Positions 34,196 to 42,593 of a DNA stretch of 58,952 bases are shown one piece after another (positions within the stretch are counted from its first letter, which is position 1; each line of letters begins with the position of its first letter). Under the pieces are notes generated by a model, which did not search any database, had not been told where the DNA came from, and saw nothing but the letters and a program-made list of their open reading frames with translations. Both the position numbers and the translations under genes were made by a program. This DNA comes from Thermoplasmata archaeon. GTDB taxonomy: Archaea > Thermoplasmatota > Thermoplasmata > Lutacidiplasmatales > UBA184. The DNA is taken from NCBI GenBank assembly GCA_021827405.1, contig JAKAVY010000007.1, positions 1 through 58,952 of the forward strand, given 5' to 3'.

Positions 34196-34960
34196 ATGGC
34201 CGGCCTGGCTGCCCTACCTTCTGGGGAGACCGCGGAAGGCAAGGGCCCGGCCTCTCTGAGCGTCCAGGGGCTTCAGGCGGGCTACCGTGGCCTCGAGGTC
34301 CTGCACGGGGTCGACCTGGAGGTCCCCGCCCGTAGCTTCACCGCCCTGGTGGGCCCCAATGGCGCCGGGAAGACCACCCTCCTGCGGACGATCGCCGGCC
34401 TCCTCCCTACCACCGCCGGCACGAGCCTGCTCGATGGCGGCGATCGGTTGACGGGCCGGTCGCCGGAGTCCGTCGTTCGGCGCGGGGTCTCCCTGGTCCC
34501 CGAAGGGCGGCACGTCTTCCCCCGGATGACCGTACGGGAGAATCTGCTTCTGGGGGCCTACCTCCCGCACGCCCGGGCCTGTCTGAAGGAGACCCTGGCC
34601 CAGGTCACCGGGATGTTCCCGGTCCTGGCCGAGAAGTCCCACCTGGCCGCCCGGGCCCTCTCCGGAGGAGAGGCGCAGATGCTCGCCATTGGCCGGGCCC
34701 TCATGTCCCGCCCCCGGCTCCTCATGGTGGACGAACCCTCCCTGGGACTCGCCCCCCAGGTGGTGGCCGCCGTCTTCCAGCGCCTCCAAGAGCTCCCGCG
34801 CCAGGGCGTGACGGTCTTCACCGTGGAGCAGAACGTGCGGGCCATCCTCCGGCTGGCGGACCGGGGGTACGTGCTGGCGCAGGGGCGGATCGTGGACCAG
34901 GGTCCCGGGGCCGAGCTCCTCGACCATCCCGAGGTCCGGAAGGCCTTCCTGGGGGTCTGA
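34196..34960 (+). CDS. livF: Liv-type ABC transporter ATP-binding protein LivF
   Basis: The 254-residue ATPase powers branched-chain-amino-acid-type uptake. It has Walker A GPNGAGKTT (53-61), the LivF-type segment GVSLVPEGRHVFPRMTVRENLLLGAY, signature LSGGEAQMLAIGRAL, Walker B LLMVDEPSLGLAP and switch region VFTVEQNV, where Gln stands in the His position as is usual for LivF. It lies convergent to livM and apart from the other ATPase gene (livG at 45,520), so the transporter is encoded in three transcription units. ATG 34,196 is chosen from alignment; the longer upstream frame is read-through of another gene. In this setting the substrate may be an amide or a cyclic compound rather than an amino acid. 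Confidence 0.92.
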   Translation: MAGLAALPSGETAEGKGPASLSVQGLQAGYRGLEVLHGVDLEVPARSFTALVGPNGAGKTTLLRTIAGLLPTTAGTSLLDGGDRLTGRSPESVVRRGVSLVPEGRHVFPRMTVRENLLLGAYLPHARACLKETLAQVTGMFPVLAEKSHLAARALSGGEAQMLAIGRALMSRPRLLMVDEPSLGLAPQVVAAVFQRLQELPRQGVTVFTVEQNVRAILRLADRGYVLAQGRIVDQGPGAELLDHPEVRKAFLGV

Positions 34961-34969
34961 GGGCTCCCC

Positions 34970-35971
34970 TCAGAAGCTGAGGAAGGCGGGGATCCCCCGG
35001 AAGCCGAAGACCCCCCGGGGGATCAGCATCACGGCCACGAACATGATGACCCCCGTGATGAGGTCGTTGTAGAGGCTGAAGTTCGTCAAGGCCACCTCGA
35101 AGACCCAGGCGAAGAGGATGGCCATCACCACGGGGCCGAAGACCTTCCCCCGCCCTCCGACCACCACCAGGAGGATGATCTGGAGGTTGTAGAGGAGGTT
35201 GAAGGCCGAGGAGGGATCGATGTAGTGGGAGGAGAGGGCGAAGAGGCCTCCCACGGGGCCCATGATGGCCCCGCTCAGGCCAAAGGCCAGGGCCTTGAAC
35301 CCCCGGGGATAGACCCCGGTGGCCTGGGCCACGTCCTCGTTCTCCCGGATCGCCTCGAAGGCGAGCCCCAGCGAGTTCCGGGAGATCAGGTAGACGATCA
35401 GGGTGGCGACGGCGGCGAGCACCAATGCCCCGTAGTAGAGCTCCACCGGCGGGATGATGAGGAAGAAGAGGGGGAAGCCGAAGGTCCCCCCGGTCAAGGA
35501 CTGCCAGTTGAGCATGATCAGCTGCATGAGCGCGGCGGCGGCCAGTGTCGCGATGGCGAAGTACGCCCCCCGGAGCCCCACCCCGATGTAGCCGATCACC
35601 AGGCCCAGGACCAGGGTGACGAGGGCGGCCACGATCATGGCGACCACCACGTTGTAGCCGAAGGTCACGGCCAGGATCGCGGTGGTGTAGGCCCCCACGC
35701 CGAGCAGGCCCCAGTGTCCGAAGCTCAGTTGGCCGCTGAACCCCCCGGAGATGTTCCAGCTCTGGGTCATGGCGATGTACCACGGGATGAAGAAGAGCAG
35801 GGTGGAGATGGTGTAGGCGCTGGGGAAGAGGACCGGGAGGACGGCCAGGATCGCGAAGGTCCCCAACAGGACGCTCCGACGGGAGTTCCACGTCCGGAGC
35901 CGGACATACAGCCGCCGCGCCCGGGAGGCCGGCGGGGGCGGGGAGGGAAGGGCGCCTCCCGTGGCGGTCAC
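34970..35971 (-). CDS. livM: Liv-type ABC transporter permease LivM
   Basis: The 333-residue permease has about nine TM helices. LivM hallmarks include WNISGGFSGQLSFGHWGLLGVGAYTTAIL, the EAA-like cytoplasmic loop SLGLAFEAIRENEDVAQATGV and SGAIMGPVGGLFAL. It pairs with LivH to form the import channel. Its start overlaps the livH stop by 4 nt (ATGA-type coupling), so both are made in equal amounts. The N-terminal 35 residues are Pro/Arg-rich and probably cytoplasmic. Substrate is not deducible from the permease. Confidence 0.93.
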   Translation of the reverse strand: MTATGGALPSPPPPASRARRLYVRLRTWNSRRSVLLGTFAILAVLPVLFPSAYTISTLLFFIPWYIAMTQSWNISGGFSGQLSFGHWGLLGVGAYTTAILAVTFGYNVVVAMIVAALVTLVLGLVIGYIGVGLRGAYFAIATLAAAALMQLIMLNWQSLTGGTFGFPLFFLIIPPVELYYGALVLAAVATLIVYLISRNSLGLAFEAIRENEDVAQATGVYPRGFKALAFGLSGAIMGPVGGLFALSSHYIDPSSAFNLLYNLQIILLVVVGGRGKVFGPVVMAILFAWVFEVALTNFSLYNDLITGVIMFVAVMLIPRGVFGFRGIPAFLSF

Positions 35972-36867
35972 TGGTCCCTCTTGAGCACGGTGCGGATCGC
36001 GAGGGCTCCCAGGATGGCCACATAGGCCGCCCCGGCGGACCAGACCCCGTAGGCCCCGTTGTAGACGTAGGCGGTCAAGGACTCGGCCACCCCCAGGACG
36101 AGGCCACCGGCGATGGTCCCCCCGATGTTCCCCATCCCTCCCATCATGATCACCCCGAAGGCCTTCAGCAGGTAGTCGAACCCGAACTCCGGGAAGAAGA
36201 GGAACTCCATGGAGACCACCACCCCGGCGACGCCCGCGAGGGCGGCGCTGAGGCCGAAGCTGGTGGCATAGAGCCAGCGGGCCGGGATGCCCAGCAGTTG
36301 GGCGGCCTCCAGGTCCTGGCTGGCCGCCCGCATGGCCCGGCCGCTCCAGGTGTAGCGGAGGTAGGCCCAGAGCAGGATCGTGGCGGCGGCGGCCAACCCC
36401 GCGCCCAGGAGGACCACCTGGGAGAGCACCGCGTCCCCCCAGGGCGACGGGATGACCACGGCGGTGGTGAAGTAGCTGGTGGGGATCTGGCGTTGGTTGT
36501 CGGTCCAGAAGCTCACGTAGAGGTTGTCCATGATGAGGAACCCGGCGAAGGTGAGCAGCAGCGTGGTATCCTCGAAGTAGGGGCGTTTGAGCACGGGTTG
36601 CACCATGAGGAAGTGGAAGAGCACCCCCACGGCGAAGAGGGCCGGGAGCACGATCACCAGGGAGAGGAGCGGGTTCAGTCCGTAGTCCTCCCAGAGGAAG
36701 AAGGCCAGGTAGGCCCCCAGGAGCATCAGGTAACCGTGGGTGAAGTTGATCACCCGCATGACCCCGATGAGGAGGGTCATCCCCAGGGCGAAGACGACGT
36801 AGAGACTGCCGACGCCGAGGCCACCGAGAAGGGCAACGAGGAAAGGGTTGAACCCCACGAGCTCCAA
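35968..36867 (-). CDS. livH: Liv-type ABC transporter permease LivH
   Basis: The 299-residue permease has about eight TM helices, with the LivH hallmarks GLGVGSLYVVFALGMTLLIGVMRVINFTHGYLMLLGAYLAF and GRAMRAASQDLEAAQLLGI (EAA loop). YLLKAFGVIMMGGMGNIGGTIAGGL lies near the end. Annotated start is TTG 36,867; GTG 36,858 three codons inside is an alternative. Both lie in the descending arm of a 40-nt hairpin between livK and livH, so translation of the permease is probably reduced relative to the binding protein. It overlaps livM by 4 nt. Confidence 0.93.
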   Translation of the reverse strand: MELVGFNPFLVALLGGLGVGSLYVVFALGMTLLIGVMRVINFTHGYLMLLGAYLAFFLWEDYGLNPLLSLVIVLPALFAVGVLFHFLMVQPVLKRPYFEDTTLLLTFAGFLIMDNLYVSFWTDNQRQIPTSYFTTAVVIPSPWGDAVLSQVVLLGAGLAAAATILLWAYLRYTWSGRAMRAASQDLEAAQLLGIPARWLYATSFGLSAALAGVAGVVVSMEFLFFPEFGFDYLLKAFGVIMMGGMGNIGGTIAGGLVLGVAESLTAYVYNGAYGVWSAGAAYVAILGALAIRTVLKRDQ

Positions 36868-36892
36868 GCCTCCGTTCTTGGACCTCGTGGGG
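36853..36892 (-). promoter_or_regulatory. hairpin between livK and livH enclosing the livH start
   Basis: CCCCACGAG-g-TCCAAG pairs with CTTGGA-g-CTCGTGGGG around an 8-nt loop: 15 bp with a single G-G mismatch. The loop contains GGAGG, and the TTG and GTG start candidates of livH lie in the 3' arm. This placement suggests attenuation of the permease genes or an RNA-stabilising stem for the livK message. Confidence 0.7.
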
Positions 36893-36912
36893 TGTTCGCG
36901 GGGCTCCTTACG

Positions 36913-38238
36913 CTACGGCCAGGTGGAGGAGAGCGGGTAGACGAAGCTCGCCGTGGCGTACTGGGCCGGGGCGATGATCACCGGTTCTCCGTTCTGGACC
37001 TGGACCACGAAGGGCGCCCGGGCGATGTCCAGTCCCAGGGAGTTGGCCTGGAACCTTCCGTCCACCGTGGGCATGTTCAGCTGGGAGAGCGCCTGGGCCA
37101 CGGCCGGTCCGCTCGTCGCGCCCGCCTTCTGGATGGCGGCGAACTCCACTTCCGCGGCCATAATCGCCTGGTACGGGAGCTGGTTGATGGCGATGGTGTG
37201 GCCGTAGGTGGCGTTCATCTGCTGGTACCAGTACGTGGCGTCCGCGAACTGCCCGCTGGCCTCGGCCTTGCTCATGTTCGCCGCCCAGTTGTCCTGGCCG
37301 ATCATGCCGTTGGCGGCGGCCCCGAGCTGGCTGATGAAGAACGGCGAGTCCCACATGTCCTCGGAGAAGATGATCGGCGGCCGGATGTTCAGAGACTTCA
37401 TCTCCTGGACCCAGGTGATCACGTTCTGCGGGACCTCGTCCGAGATCATCATCATCTGCAGGTTCGGCTTGTTGGCCGAGAGCAGGTAGCTGTCCGCCGA
37501 GGCGGCCGTGAGCGAGCTCGCATCATACGTCTGGTTGTAGAGGATGTGGTAGCTCGGCCCCATGAGCTGGATCGTGGTGCCCAAGAGCGTGATCATCGCC
37601 TCCTCGTTCGCGTAGAGCGTGGAGATGTTCAACGGCTGCGGGGAAAGGCCCGCGAAGAACGTGGAGAACACCTGCATCTGTTGCGCGGTCGTCGGGTAGA
37701 TGGAGAAGAGGTAGGGGTTGCCCACCTGGAACTCCGGGTCCTCGGCGGCATTGGCCACCAGGGGGACCTGCAACTGCTGGATCGTGGAGGCGATGGCGTC
37801 CGTGTCCGGCGTCAGGAAACCGCTCACGAGCATGTCCACGTGGTCCCCGCTGACCGCCTTCTGGACCAACTGGACCGCCTGGGCCGGGTTGCTCTGGTCG
37901 TCCATCATGGTCACGCTGACCTTCATCATCTTGCCCTGGTAGAGCACGCCGCCCTGGGCGTTCATGGCGTTCGCCCAGACGGTCACGCCGTCGGCCCAGG
38001 GGGTCCCCGCGGGGCCGAGCGCCCCGGTCAACGGCCCCACCACGGCGACGGTGAAGGTGTTCGAGCTCGAGGAACTGCTCTTCTGCGATTCGTAGTAATA
38101 GACCCCTCCCCCCACCGCGGCCAGGATGATGACCACCGCGATCACGATGGCCACCGTGCTGCGCGAGGTCCCCTTCTTCGGAGGGTTCCCACTTGGCATG
38201 GTCGGCGGACTGGTCGTCGTTCCACTGGTCGTTCCCAT
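36913..38238 (-). CDS. livK: Liv-type ABC transporter substrate-binding protein, TM-anchored
   Basis: The 441-residue type I periplasmic-binding fold captures substrate outside the cell for LivHMGF. Residues 28-48 form an N-terminal TM anchor (AIVIAVVIILAAVGGGVYYY), followed by a Ser-rich linker. The binding domain starts TFTVAVVGPLTGALGPAGTPWADGV, with DDQSNPAQAVQLVQKAV and VDMLVSGFLTPDTDAIA typical of the family. Archaeal binding proteins are often membrane-anchored like this. GAGGGGAGAA lies just before ATG 38,238 and the TATA-like CCATATACC at 38,333-38,341 predicts a leader of about 70 nt. First gene of livKHM. Substrate unknown; neighbours suggest amides, ureides or cyclic imides. Confidence 0.9.
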   Translation of the reverse strand: MGTTSGTTTSPPTMPSGNPPKKGTSRSTVAIVIAVVIILAAVGGGVYYYESQKSSSSSSNTFTVAVVGPLTGALGPAGTPWADGVTVWANAMNAQGGVLYQGKMMKVSVTMMDDQSNPAQAVQLVQKAVSGDHVDMLVSGFLTPDTDAIASTIQQLQVPLVANAAEDPEFQVGNPYLFSIYPTTAQQMQVFSTFFAGLSPQPLNISTLYANEEAMITLLGTTIQLMGPSYHILYNQTYDASSLTAASADSYLLSANKPNLQMMMISDEVPQNVITWVQEMKSLNIRPPIIFSEDMWDSPFFISQLGAAANGMIGQDNWAANMSKAEASGQFADATYWYQQMNATYGHTIAINQLPYQAIMAAEVEFAAIQKAGATSGPAVAQALSQLNMPTVDGRFQANSLGLDIARAPFVVQVQNGEPVIIAPAQYATASFVYPLSSTWP

Positions 38239-38332
38239 TGATTTCTCCCCTCAAGATGCCCCGAAGCTCCGGGGCGGCGAACCTCGCTTCCCCGGGCCAC
38301 GGACCATGTTTCAACGTGGCGCAGTTCCCGGG

Positions 38333-38341
38333 GGTATATGG
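38333..38341 (-). promoter_or_regulatory. TATA box for livKHM
   Basis: CCATATACC on the minus strand. The expected transcript start near 38,311 gives livK a long leader, unlike the leaderless genes around it. Confidence 0.5.
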
Positions 38342-38599
38342 CCTTTCCAGAGGCTCGAGGGGAGGTCCCCGGAAATCCCGGCGGAAAACGAGACGCGAAC
38401 ATTCCTCGGCGCTTCCCTCCCTCCGAGAGCGTGGACTCTCCTCCGGCGAGGTGTTTTCCACCCAGATTGATGGCCTGGGCCGACCGTCGACTCATCCTGG
38501 CCCGGAGACCGCTCACTTCCCGCGGAAGGATGACGAACCGGCCCGTTCCCCCGCGCGCAGGGACCCTCGTTGGGGGTCGGATCCGCCCAGGCCCGCGCG

Positions 38600-39976
38600 C
38601 TAGCTTGAGCCCGGAGGGCGGCGGACCGAGGTACGGAGGACCTTCCCCCGAGGACCGGGCCGCAACTCCCCGTCCTCCAGGACCACGGTGCCGGCCCGGA
38701 CGGTGCTCACCGGCATCCCGGTCACCCTCCAGCCCTCGAAGAGCGTGAAGTCGCAGGCGCTGTGCAGCCGGTCCGCGCTCAGGGTGACCTCCTTCTTCGG
38801 GTCCACGAGGACCAGGTCCGCGTCCGAGCCGGGCCGCAAGGAGCCCTTCCCCGGGATCCGGTGGATCCGAGCGGCGTTGGAGGAGGTGATCTCCACCAGC
38901 CGCTCCCAGGAGAGCCCTCGCCGCCGGACCCCTTCGCTGAGGAGGATGGGGAGCATCGTCTCGGTGCCCGTGAAGCCGTTCTGCTGGGTCCAGATGTCCC
39001 CCTTCCCCTCCTTCTGGGCCCGGAGCATGAGCGTGCAATGGTCGGTCCCGATGGTGTCGATGGCTCCCCCCAGGATGCCCTCCCACAGCGCCTCCCGGTC
39101 CTCGGGCGCCCGGATGGGGGGCTTCACCTTCCCCAGCCGCTGGATGGACGGGAGGGTGTAGTCCAGGGCCAGGTACTGCGGACACGTCTCCAGGTAGGCC
39201 TCGACCCCCCGGGCCCGGGCCGCCTTCCCCACCGAGGGCCCCTCCCGGGTGGAGACATGCACCACGTAGACCGGTCCGGAAAGCTGCTCCACCAGCCGGA
39301 AGACGCGCTCCATGGCCGTGACCTCGAGCACGTTGGGCCGGGCATCCGCCCAGGCCTTCAGGTCCGTCCGGCCCTGGTCGGCCAGTTCCTTCACCAACAG
39401 GTCCAGGGCTGGGGGGGTCCACTCACAGTGGACCATCGGCATCCCCCCGGCGCGAAATATCGTCCGGAGGGCCGGGTAGAGCAACCCCTCGGGAAGGCCG
39501 TAGAAGGCATCCCCGTTGAGGAAGAGCTTGAACGAGGTGACCCCGCCTTTCACCAGCCGGTCCACCTCCTGGACGTGCTCGGCGCTGGTCAGGGCCGGGT
39601 AGAACACCATGTCCACCCCGGCCTCTCGCTCGACGATCGCCTGCTTCTTCGGCAGGTGGGCGAGGTAGGGACCGCGATCCATGGCACAATGCATGACGGT
39701 GGTGACCCCGCCGGCCAGGGTGGAGGCGGACTCCGACCGACACTGCTGGGCAAAGGCGTCGAGGTCCGGGAGGTTGAACACCCCCCAGTGGGTATGGGGG
39801 TCGATCAGCCCGGGCAGCACGTAGCGTCCCCGCGCGTCGAGGCGCCGGTCCGCGGCGATCCGGGAGGCGTCCCGGACCAGCGAGACCACTTTGCCGTCGT
39901 CGAGGACCACGTCGGCCTCGAAGGTGGCCCCGTCCGTCACCACCCGTCCTCCCTGGACGACCAGGTCCACGGTCAT
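38600..39976 (-). CDS. hydantoinase/dihydropyrimidinase-type cyclic amidohydrolase (copy 1)
   Basis: The 458-residue metal-dependent hydrolase opens cyclic amide, imide or ureide rings. The complete ligand set of the binuclear centre is visible: H61-x-H63 in DPHTHWG, carbamylated K150 in TSFKLFLNG, H183 in MVHCEW, H240 in VVHVST and D312 in GTDHCTL. NAARIHRIPGKGSLRPGSDADLVLVDP is the usual C-terminal block. Its substrate loops differ from those of copies 2-4, suggesting a different substrate. ATG 39,976 overlaps the stop of the MmgE/PrpD gene by 4 nt; it is the last gene of an SDR-MmgE-hydrolase operon. Allantoinase or D-hydantoinase activity cannot be separated by eye. Confidence 0.9.
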   Translation of the reverse strand: MTVDLVVQGGRVVTDGATFEADVVLDDGKVVSLVRDASRIAADRRLDARGRYVLPGLIDPHTHWGVFNLPDLDAFAQQCRSESASTLAGGVTTVMHCAMDRGPYLAHLPKKQAIVEREAGVDMVFYPALTSAEHVQEVDRLVKGGVTSFKLFLNGDAFYGLPEGLLYPALRTIFRAGGMPMVHCEWTPPALDLLVKELADQGRTDLKAWADARPNVLEVTAMERVFRLVEQLSGPVYVVHVSTREGPSVGKAARARGVEAYLETCPQYLALDYTLPSIQRLGKVKPPIRAPEDREALWEGILGGAIDTIGTDHCTLMLRAQKEGKGDIWTQQNGFTGTETMLPILLSEGVRRRGLSWERLVEITSSNAARIHRIPGKGSLRPGSDADLVLVDPKKEVTLSADRLHSACDFTLFEGWRVTGMPVSTVRAGTVVLEDGELRPGPRGKVLRTSVRRPPGSS

Positions 39977-41454
39977 AGTCGCGCTCCTAGGCGGGGCGGG
40001 ACCCGTAAGAGCTTTCCCACCGCGCCCAACCCCCGGGAGGAGCCCAGGTCCACCAACCGGGAGTACAGGTTCCGTGCCTCCGCCGGGGGGAGGAGGACAC
40101 CGGCGTTCGTGAGGAACTTCTCCCGGAGGTCCTTGGGGGACAAGGGCCGTTCCGGGTACCCTTCGGCCAGGTCCTCGGACCGCCGCCAGGTCCCGTGCCG
40201 CGTCCTCACCTCCACCGAGGTCGGCCGCCGGCGGACATAGGGCAGGTGTTCTGTCACCAGCTGCCGGTAGAGGTCCCGCACCACCTCCGGGTCCCCTCGG
40301 ACCTTGACCTTCGAGAAGAGCCGTCGGACCCGGGCGTCCTCCCTCGCCGCCGTCGACTGCCAGGCCGGGCCCGGCGGATAGTACGGGAGGACGGCGAACC
40401 CCCAGGCCAGGGAGAACTGGGCGTCCGGGCCGGTGGTCACGGTCCGGTTGGCGAGCACGGGCACCTCCACGATGGGGTCGGAGGTCACCCGCACTTCCTC
40501 GATCTCCTCGGGGGAGGTGCCCGTCTCCCGGAGGAAGCGCTCGAAAAGGTCCAGGCCGACGTGCCCCACGCCGCCGGTCGGGAACCGCTTGAAGACGCTG
40601 TCCCGGATCCGCCAGGTCTCCCCCAGGTCCTTCGTGAGGCCGGTGAGGTCCGCCGGGCCGTTCCCCAGGATGGTGAGGAGGCCGTTGGGGCCGAGGAGCG
40701 CAGCCTCGTCCCCCCCGTAGCCGGCGAAGGCCAGGTCGACGCTCACCCGGGCCGCCAGGGAGACTCCCCCCGGCAGGCCGTACTTCCCGTCCGTGGGCCG
40801 CGGGGTCAGGAAGAAGCGCGAGCTCAACGGGACCGGGCAGAGCCCCGCGGCGATCCCCAGGGACCGGTGGGCCTCCCGCGGTCCCCCGCCCTGGAGCCGG
40901 ACCTGGGAGACCACGGACCCCACGATCCCCGTGTTGTACGCGCTCCAGCGCTGCCGGAAGCGGTAGCGCGGATGCCGGGCGGTCCCCGAAAGGCTCCGGA
41001 GCCCCGGCATCCTTCCGGCGAGGCGGGCCGTGACCTCGTGCCCGATCACCACGCTCTCCAGCACGCTCTGCCCGGGACGGTCGGCCTGCTCGCCGGACAC
41101 CCAGGAGGCCGGGAAGACGAACGGGGAGACGTGGCAGGGGGTGAGGTCCGCGTCGAACTCCAGGGCGTTGACCAGTTCCCCCCAGGCCAGGACCGCGGAC
41201 CAGGGTTCGGCCCCCCGCCGGAGGCCCGGTACGGAGATCCCGGGGGAGCGAGGGTGGTCCCGGGCGGCGGCCAGCGCGGCCTGTCCCTTGGTGGTAACGA
41301 CCCCTCCCAAGGCGCAGCCGACGCAATCCAGGGTGAGGTCCCGGGCCAGGGCCTGGACCTCCCGGGGGAAGTCGGACCAACGGGCGGTGAGGCCCCAGTC
41401 CACCAACTCATGGAGGATTTCGAGGGAGCGGGACCCTCCCTTAGACCGGGTCAA
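39973..41454 (-). CDS. MmgE/PrpD family protein (copy 1)
   Basis: The 493-residue protein belongs to the 2-methylcitrate dehydratase / cis-aconitate decarboxylase / iminodisuccinate epimerase fold. Family features: LTLDCVGCALGG near residue 45, a helical domain ending in SAYNTGIVGSVVSQVRLQ, GPNGLLTILG, WRIRDSVFKRFPTGGVGHVGLD (active-site region), and a final segment SPKDLREKFLTNA typical of PrpD. Members act on di- and tricarboxylates by dehydration, decarboxylation or epimerisation; this one's reaction is unknown. Start is TTG 41,454, 18 nt after the SDR stop. Its 3' end overlaps the amidohydrolase start by 4 nt, so the two steps are probably linked. Confidence 0.85.
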   Translation of the reverse strand: MTRSKGGSRSLEILHELVDWGLTARWSDFPREVQALARDLTLDCVGCALGGVVTTKGQAALAAARDHPRSPGISVPGLRRGAEPWSAVLAWGELVNALEFDADLTPCHVSPFVFPASWVSGEQADRPGQSVLESVVIGHEVTARLAGRMPGLRSLSGTARHPRYRFRQRWSAYNTGIVGSVVSQVRLQGGGPREAHRSLGIAAGLCPVPLSSRFFLTPRPTDGKYGLPGGVSLAARVSVDLAFAGYGGDEAALLGPNGLLTILGNGPADLTGLTKDLGETWRIRDSVFKRFPTGGVGHVGLDLFERFLRETGTSPEEIEEVRVTSDPIVEVPVLANRTVTTGPDAQFSLAWGFAVLPYYPPGPAWQSTAAREDARVRRLFSKVKVRGDPEVVRDLYRQLVTEHLPYVRRRPTSVEVRTRHGTWRRSEDLAEGYPERPLSPKDLREKFLTNAGVLLPPAEARNLYSRLVDLGSSRGLGAVGKLLRVPPRLGARL

Positions 41455-41472
41455 GACCTTCCCTGCCTCCGG

Positions 41473-42312
41473 TCAGCGTCCAAGGCTTCTCCCCCCGTCG
41501 ATGGGCAGGCAGACCCCGGTGACGAACGAGGCGGCCGGTGAGAGCAGAAAGAGCACCGCGTCGGCCACATCCTCCGGCTCCCCGAGGCGCCGGAGCGGCG
41601 TCACCTGACGGAAGAAGTCCAGGCTCGCGGGGTCCTTCTCATAAGGCGCGGTCATGGGCGTCCGGATGTAGCCGGGGTTCACCGCGTTCACCCGGATCCC
41701 GGCCGGGGCTCCCTCCGCCGCCAGCGAGCGTACCAGGGCGTCCACGCCTCCCTTGGAGGCCGAATAGGCCGAGCGCCCCACGCCCCCGATGAGGCTGTAG
41801 ACCGAAGAGATGGCCACCACCGCGGGGTCCTTCCCCTGGCGGAGGAAGGGGAACGCCTCCCGGCAGAGGGTATAGGTCCCCGTCAGATTGGTCTGCAGCA
41901 CCCTTTCCCATCGGGGGAGGTCCACCTCCTCCGCCGTCCCCCGGTCCGTGATCCCCGCCGCGGCCACCAGGAGGTCCAGGCCTCCGAAGGCCCGGACCGA
42001 CCGGCGGACGGTCTGACGGATCTCGGTGGGACGGAGGACATCGGCCCTGAGGCCCAGGGACCGGTACCCCTTCTGCTCGATCTCCTCGGTGACCCGCCTC
42101 AGGGCGCGCGGGTCCCGGTCCACCAGGGTCACGGCCGCGCCGGCGAGGACCAGACGCCAGGCGATGGCCCGTCCGATCCCCCCGGCGCCCCCGGTGATGA
42201 GGGCCCTTCTCCCCTCCAGGCGGAAGCGCTCGGGGAGCGTCCGCCCGCCGGAGAGGGGCGCCTCGGTTGGGTTCTGAGGTGCCGAGGCGCGCCGGCGGCG
42301 GGAGGATCCCAT
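41473..42312 (-). CDS. SDR-family NAD-dependent dehydrogenase/reductase
   Basis: The 279-residue Rossmann-fold oxidoreductase is of the classical SDR type: TGGAGGIG (40-47), an acidic D65 after the second strand (LVDRD) indicating NAD(H) preference, AAAG at 117-120 in place of NNAG, and catalytic S170, Y183 and K187 (YSASKGG). VNAVNPGYIRTPM and the C-terminal VCLPIDGG are family-typical. It would oxidise a secondary alcohol or reduce a ketone of a pathway intermediate. The first 30 residues are an Arg/Ser/Pro extension. A TATA-like CCTTAAGG lies 29 nt upstream. First gene of an operon with MmgE/PrpD copy 1 and hydantoinase copy 1. Confidence 0.9.
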   Translation of the reverse strand: MGSSRRRRASAPQNPTEAPLSGGRTLPERFRLEGRRALITGGAGGIGRAIAWRLVLAGAAVTLVDRDPRALRRVTEEIEQKGYRSLGLRADVLRPTEIRQTVRRSVRAFGGLDLLVAAAGITDRGTAEEVDLPRWERVLQTNLTGTYTLCREAFPFLRQGKDPAVVAISSVYSLIGGVGRSAYSASKGGVDALVRSLAAEGAPAGIRVNAVNPGYIRTPMTAPYEKDPASLDFFRQVTPLRRLGEPEDVADAVLFLLSPAASFVTGVCLPIDGGRSLGR

Positions 42313-42337
42313 GACCGCCCCCCGCAGCCCGTCCCCT

Positions 42338-42345
42338 CCTTAAGG
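42338..42345 (-). promoter_or_regulatory. TATA-like box of the SDR-MmgE-hydantoinase operon
   Basis: CCTTAAGG, 29 nt upstream of ATG 42,312. Confidence 0.45.
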
Positions 42346-42593
42346 CCTGCCTCAGGGAAGGGACCCGGCAACGGTACGATGTCCCCGGGTCGGCCCTCGC
42401 GACCCCCTCCACCAGCCGACCCGAGGAGCCCTGTCCCCCGGGGGGGCTCTCCGCGCGCCCGGCCCCTTGCGGGCCACGTTCCGCGCCGCCCCGGGGGCAG
42501 GGGTAAAATCCACGCCCTCCTTCTCCGTGACGTGTCCGGTGGCCCGACCCCTCCCTCCTGGAGCGACCGGGGGGATCCCCGGGCGCCCTCTCC

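Noticed and set aside
39977-41380. Upstream 468-residue extension of hydantoinase copy 1 (fusion of two domains)
   Set aside because: The extension is an out-of-frame shadow of MmgE/PrpD copy 1, with Gly/Pro/Arg bias; the family starts at MTVDLVVQGG.
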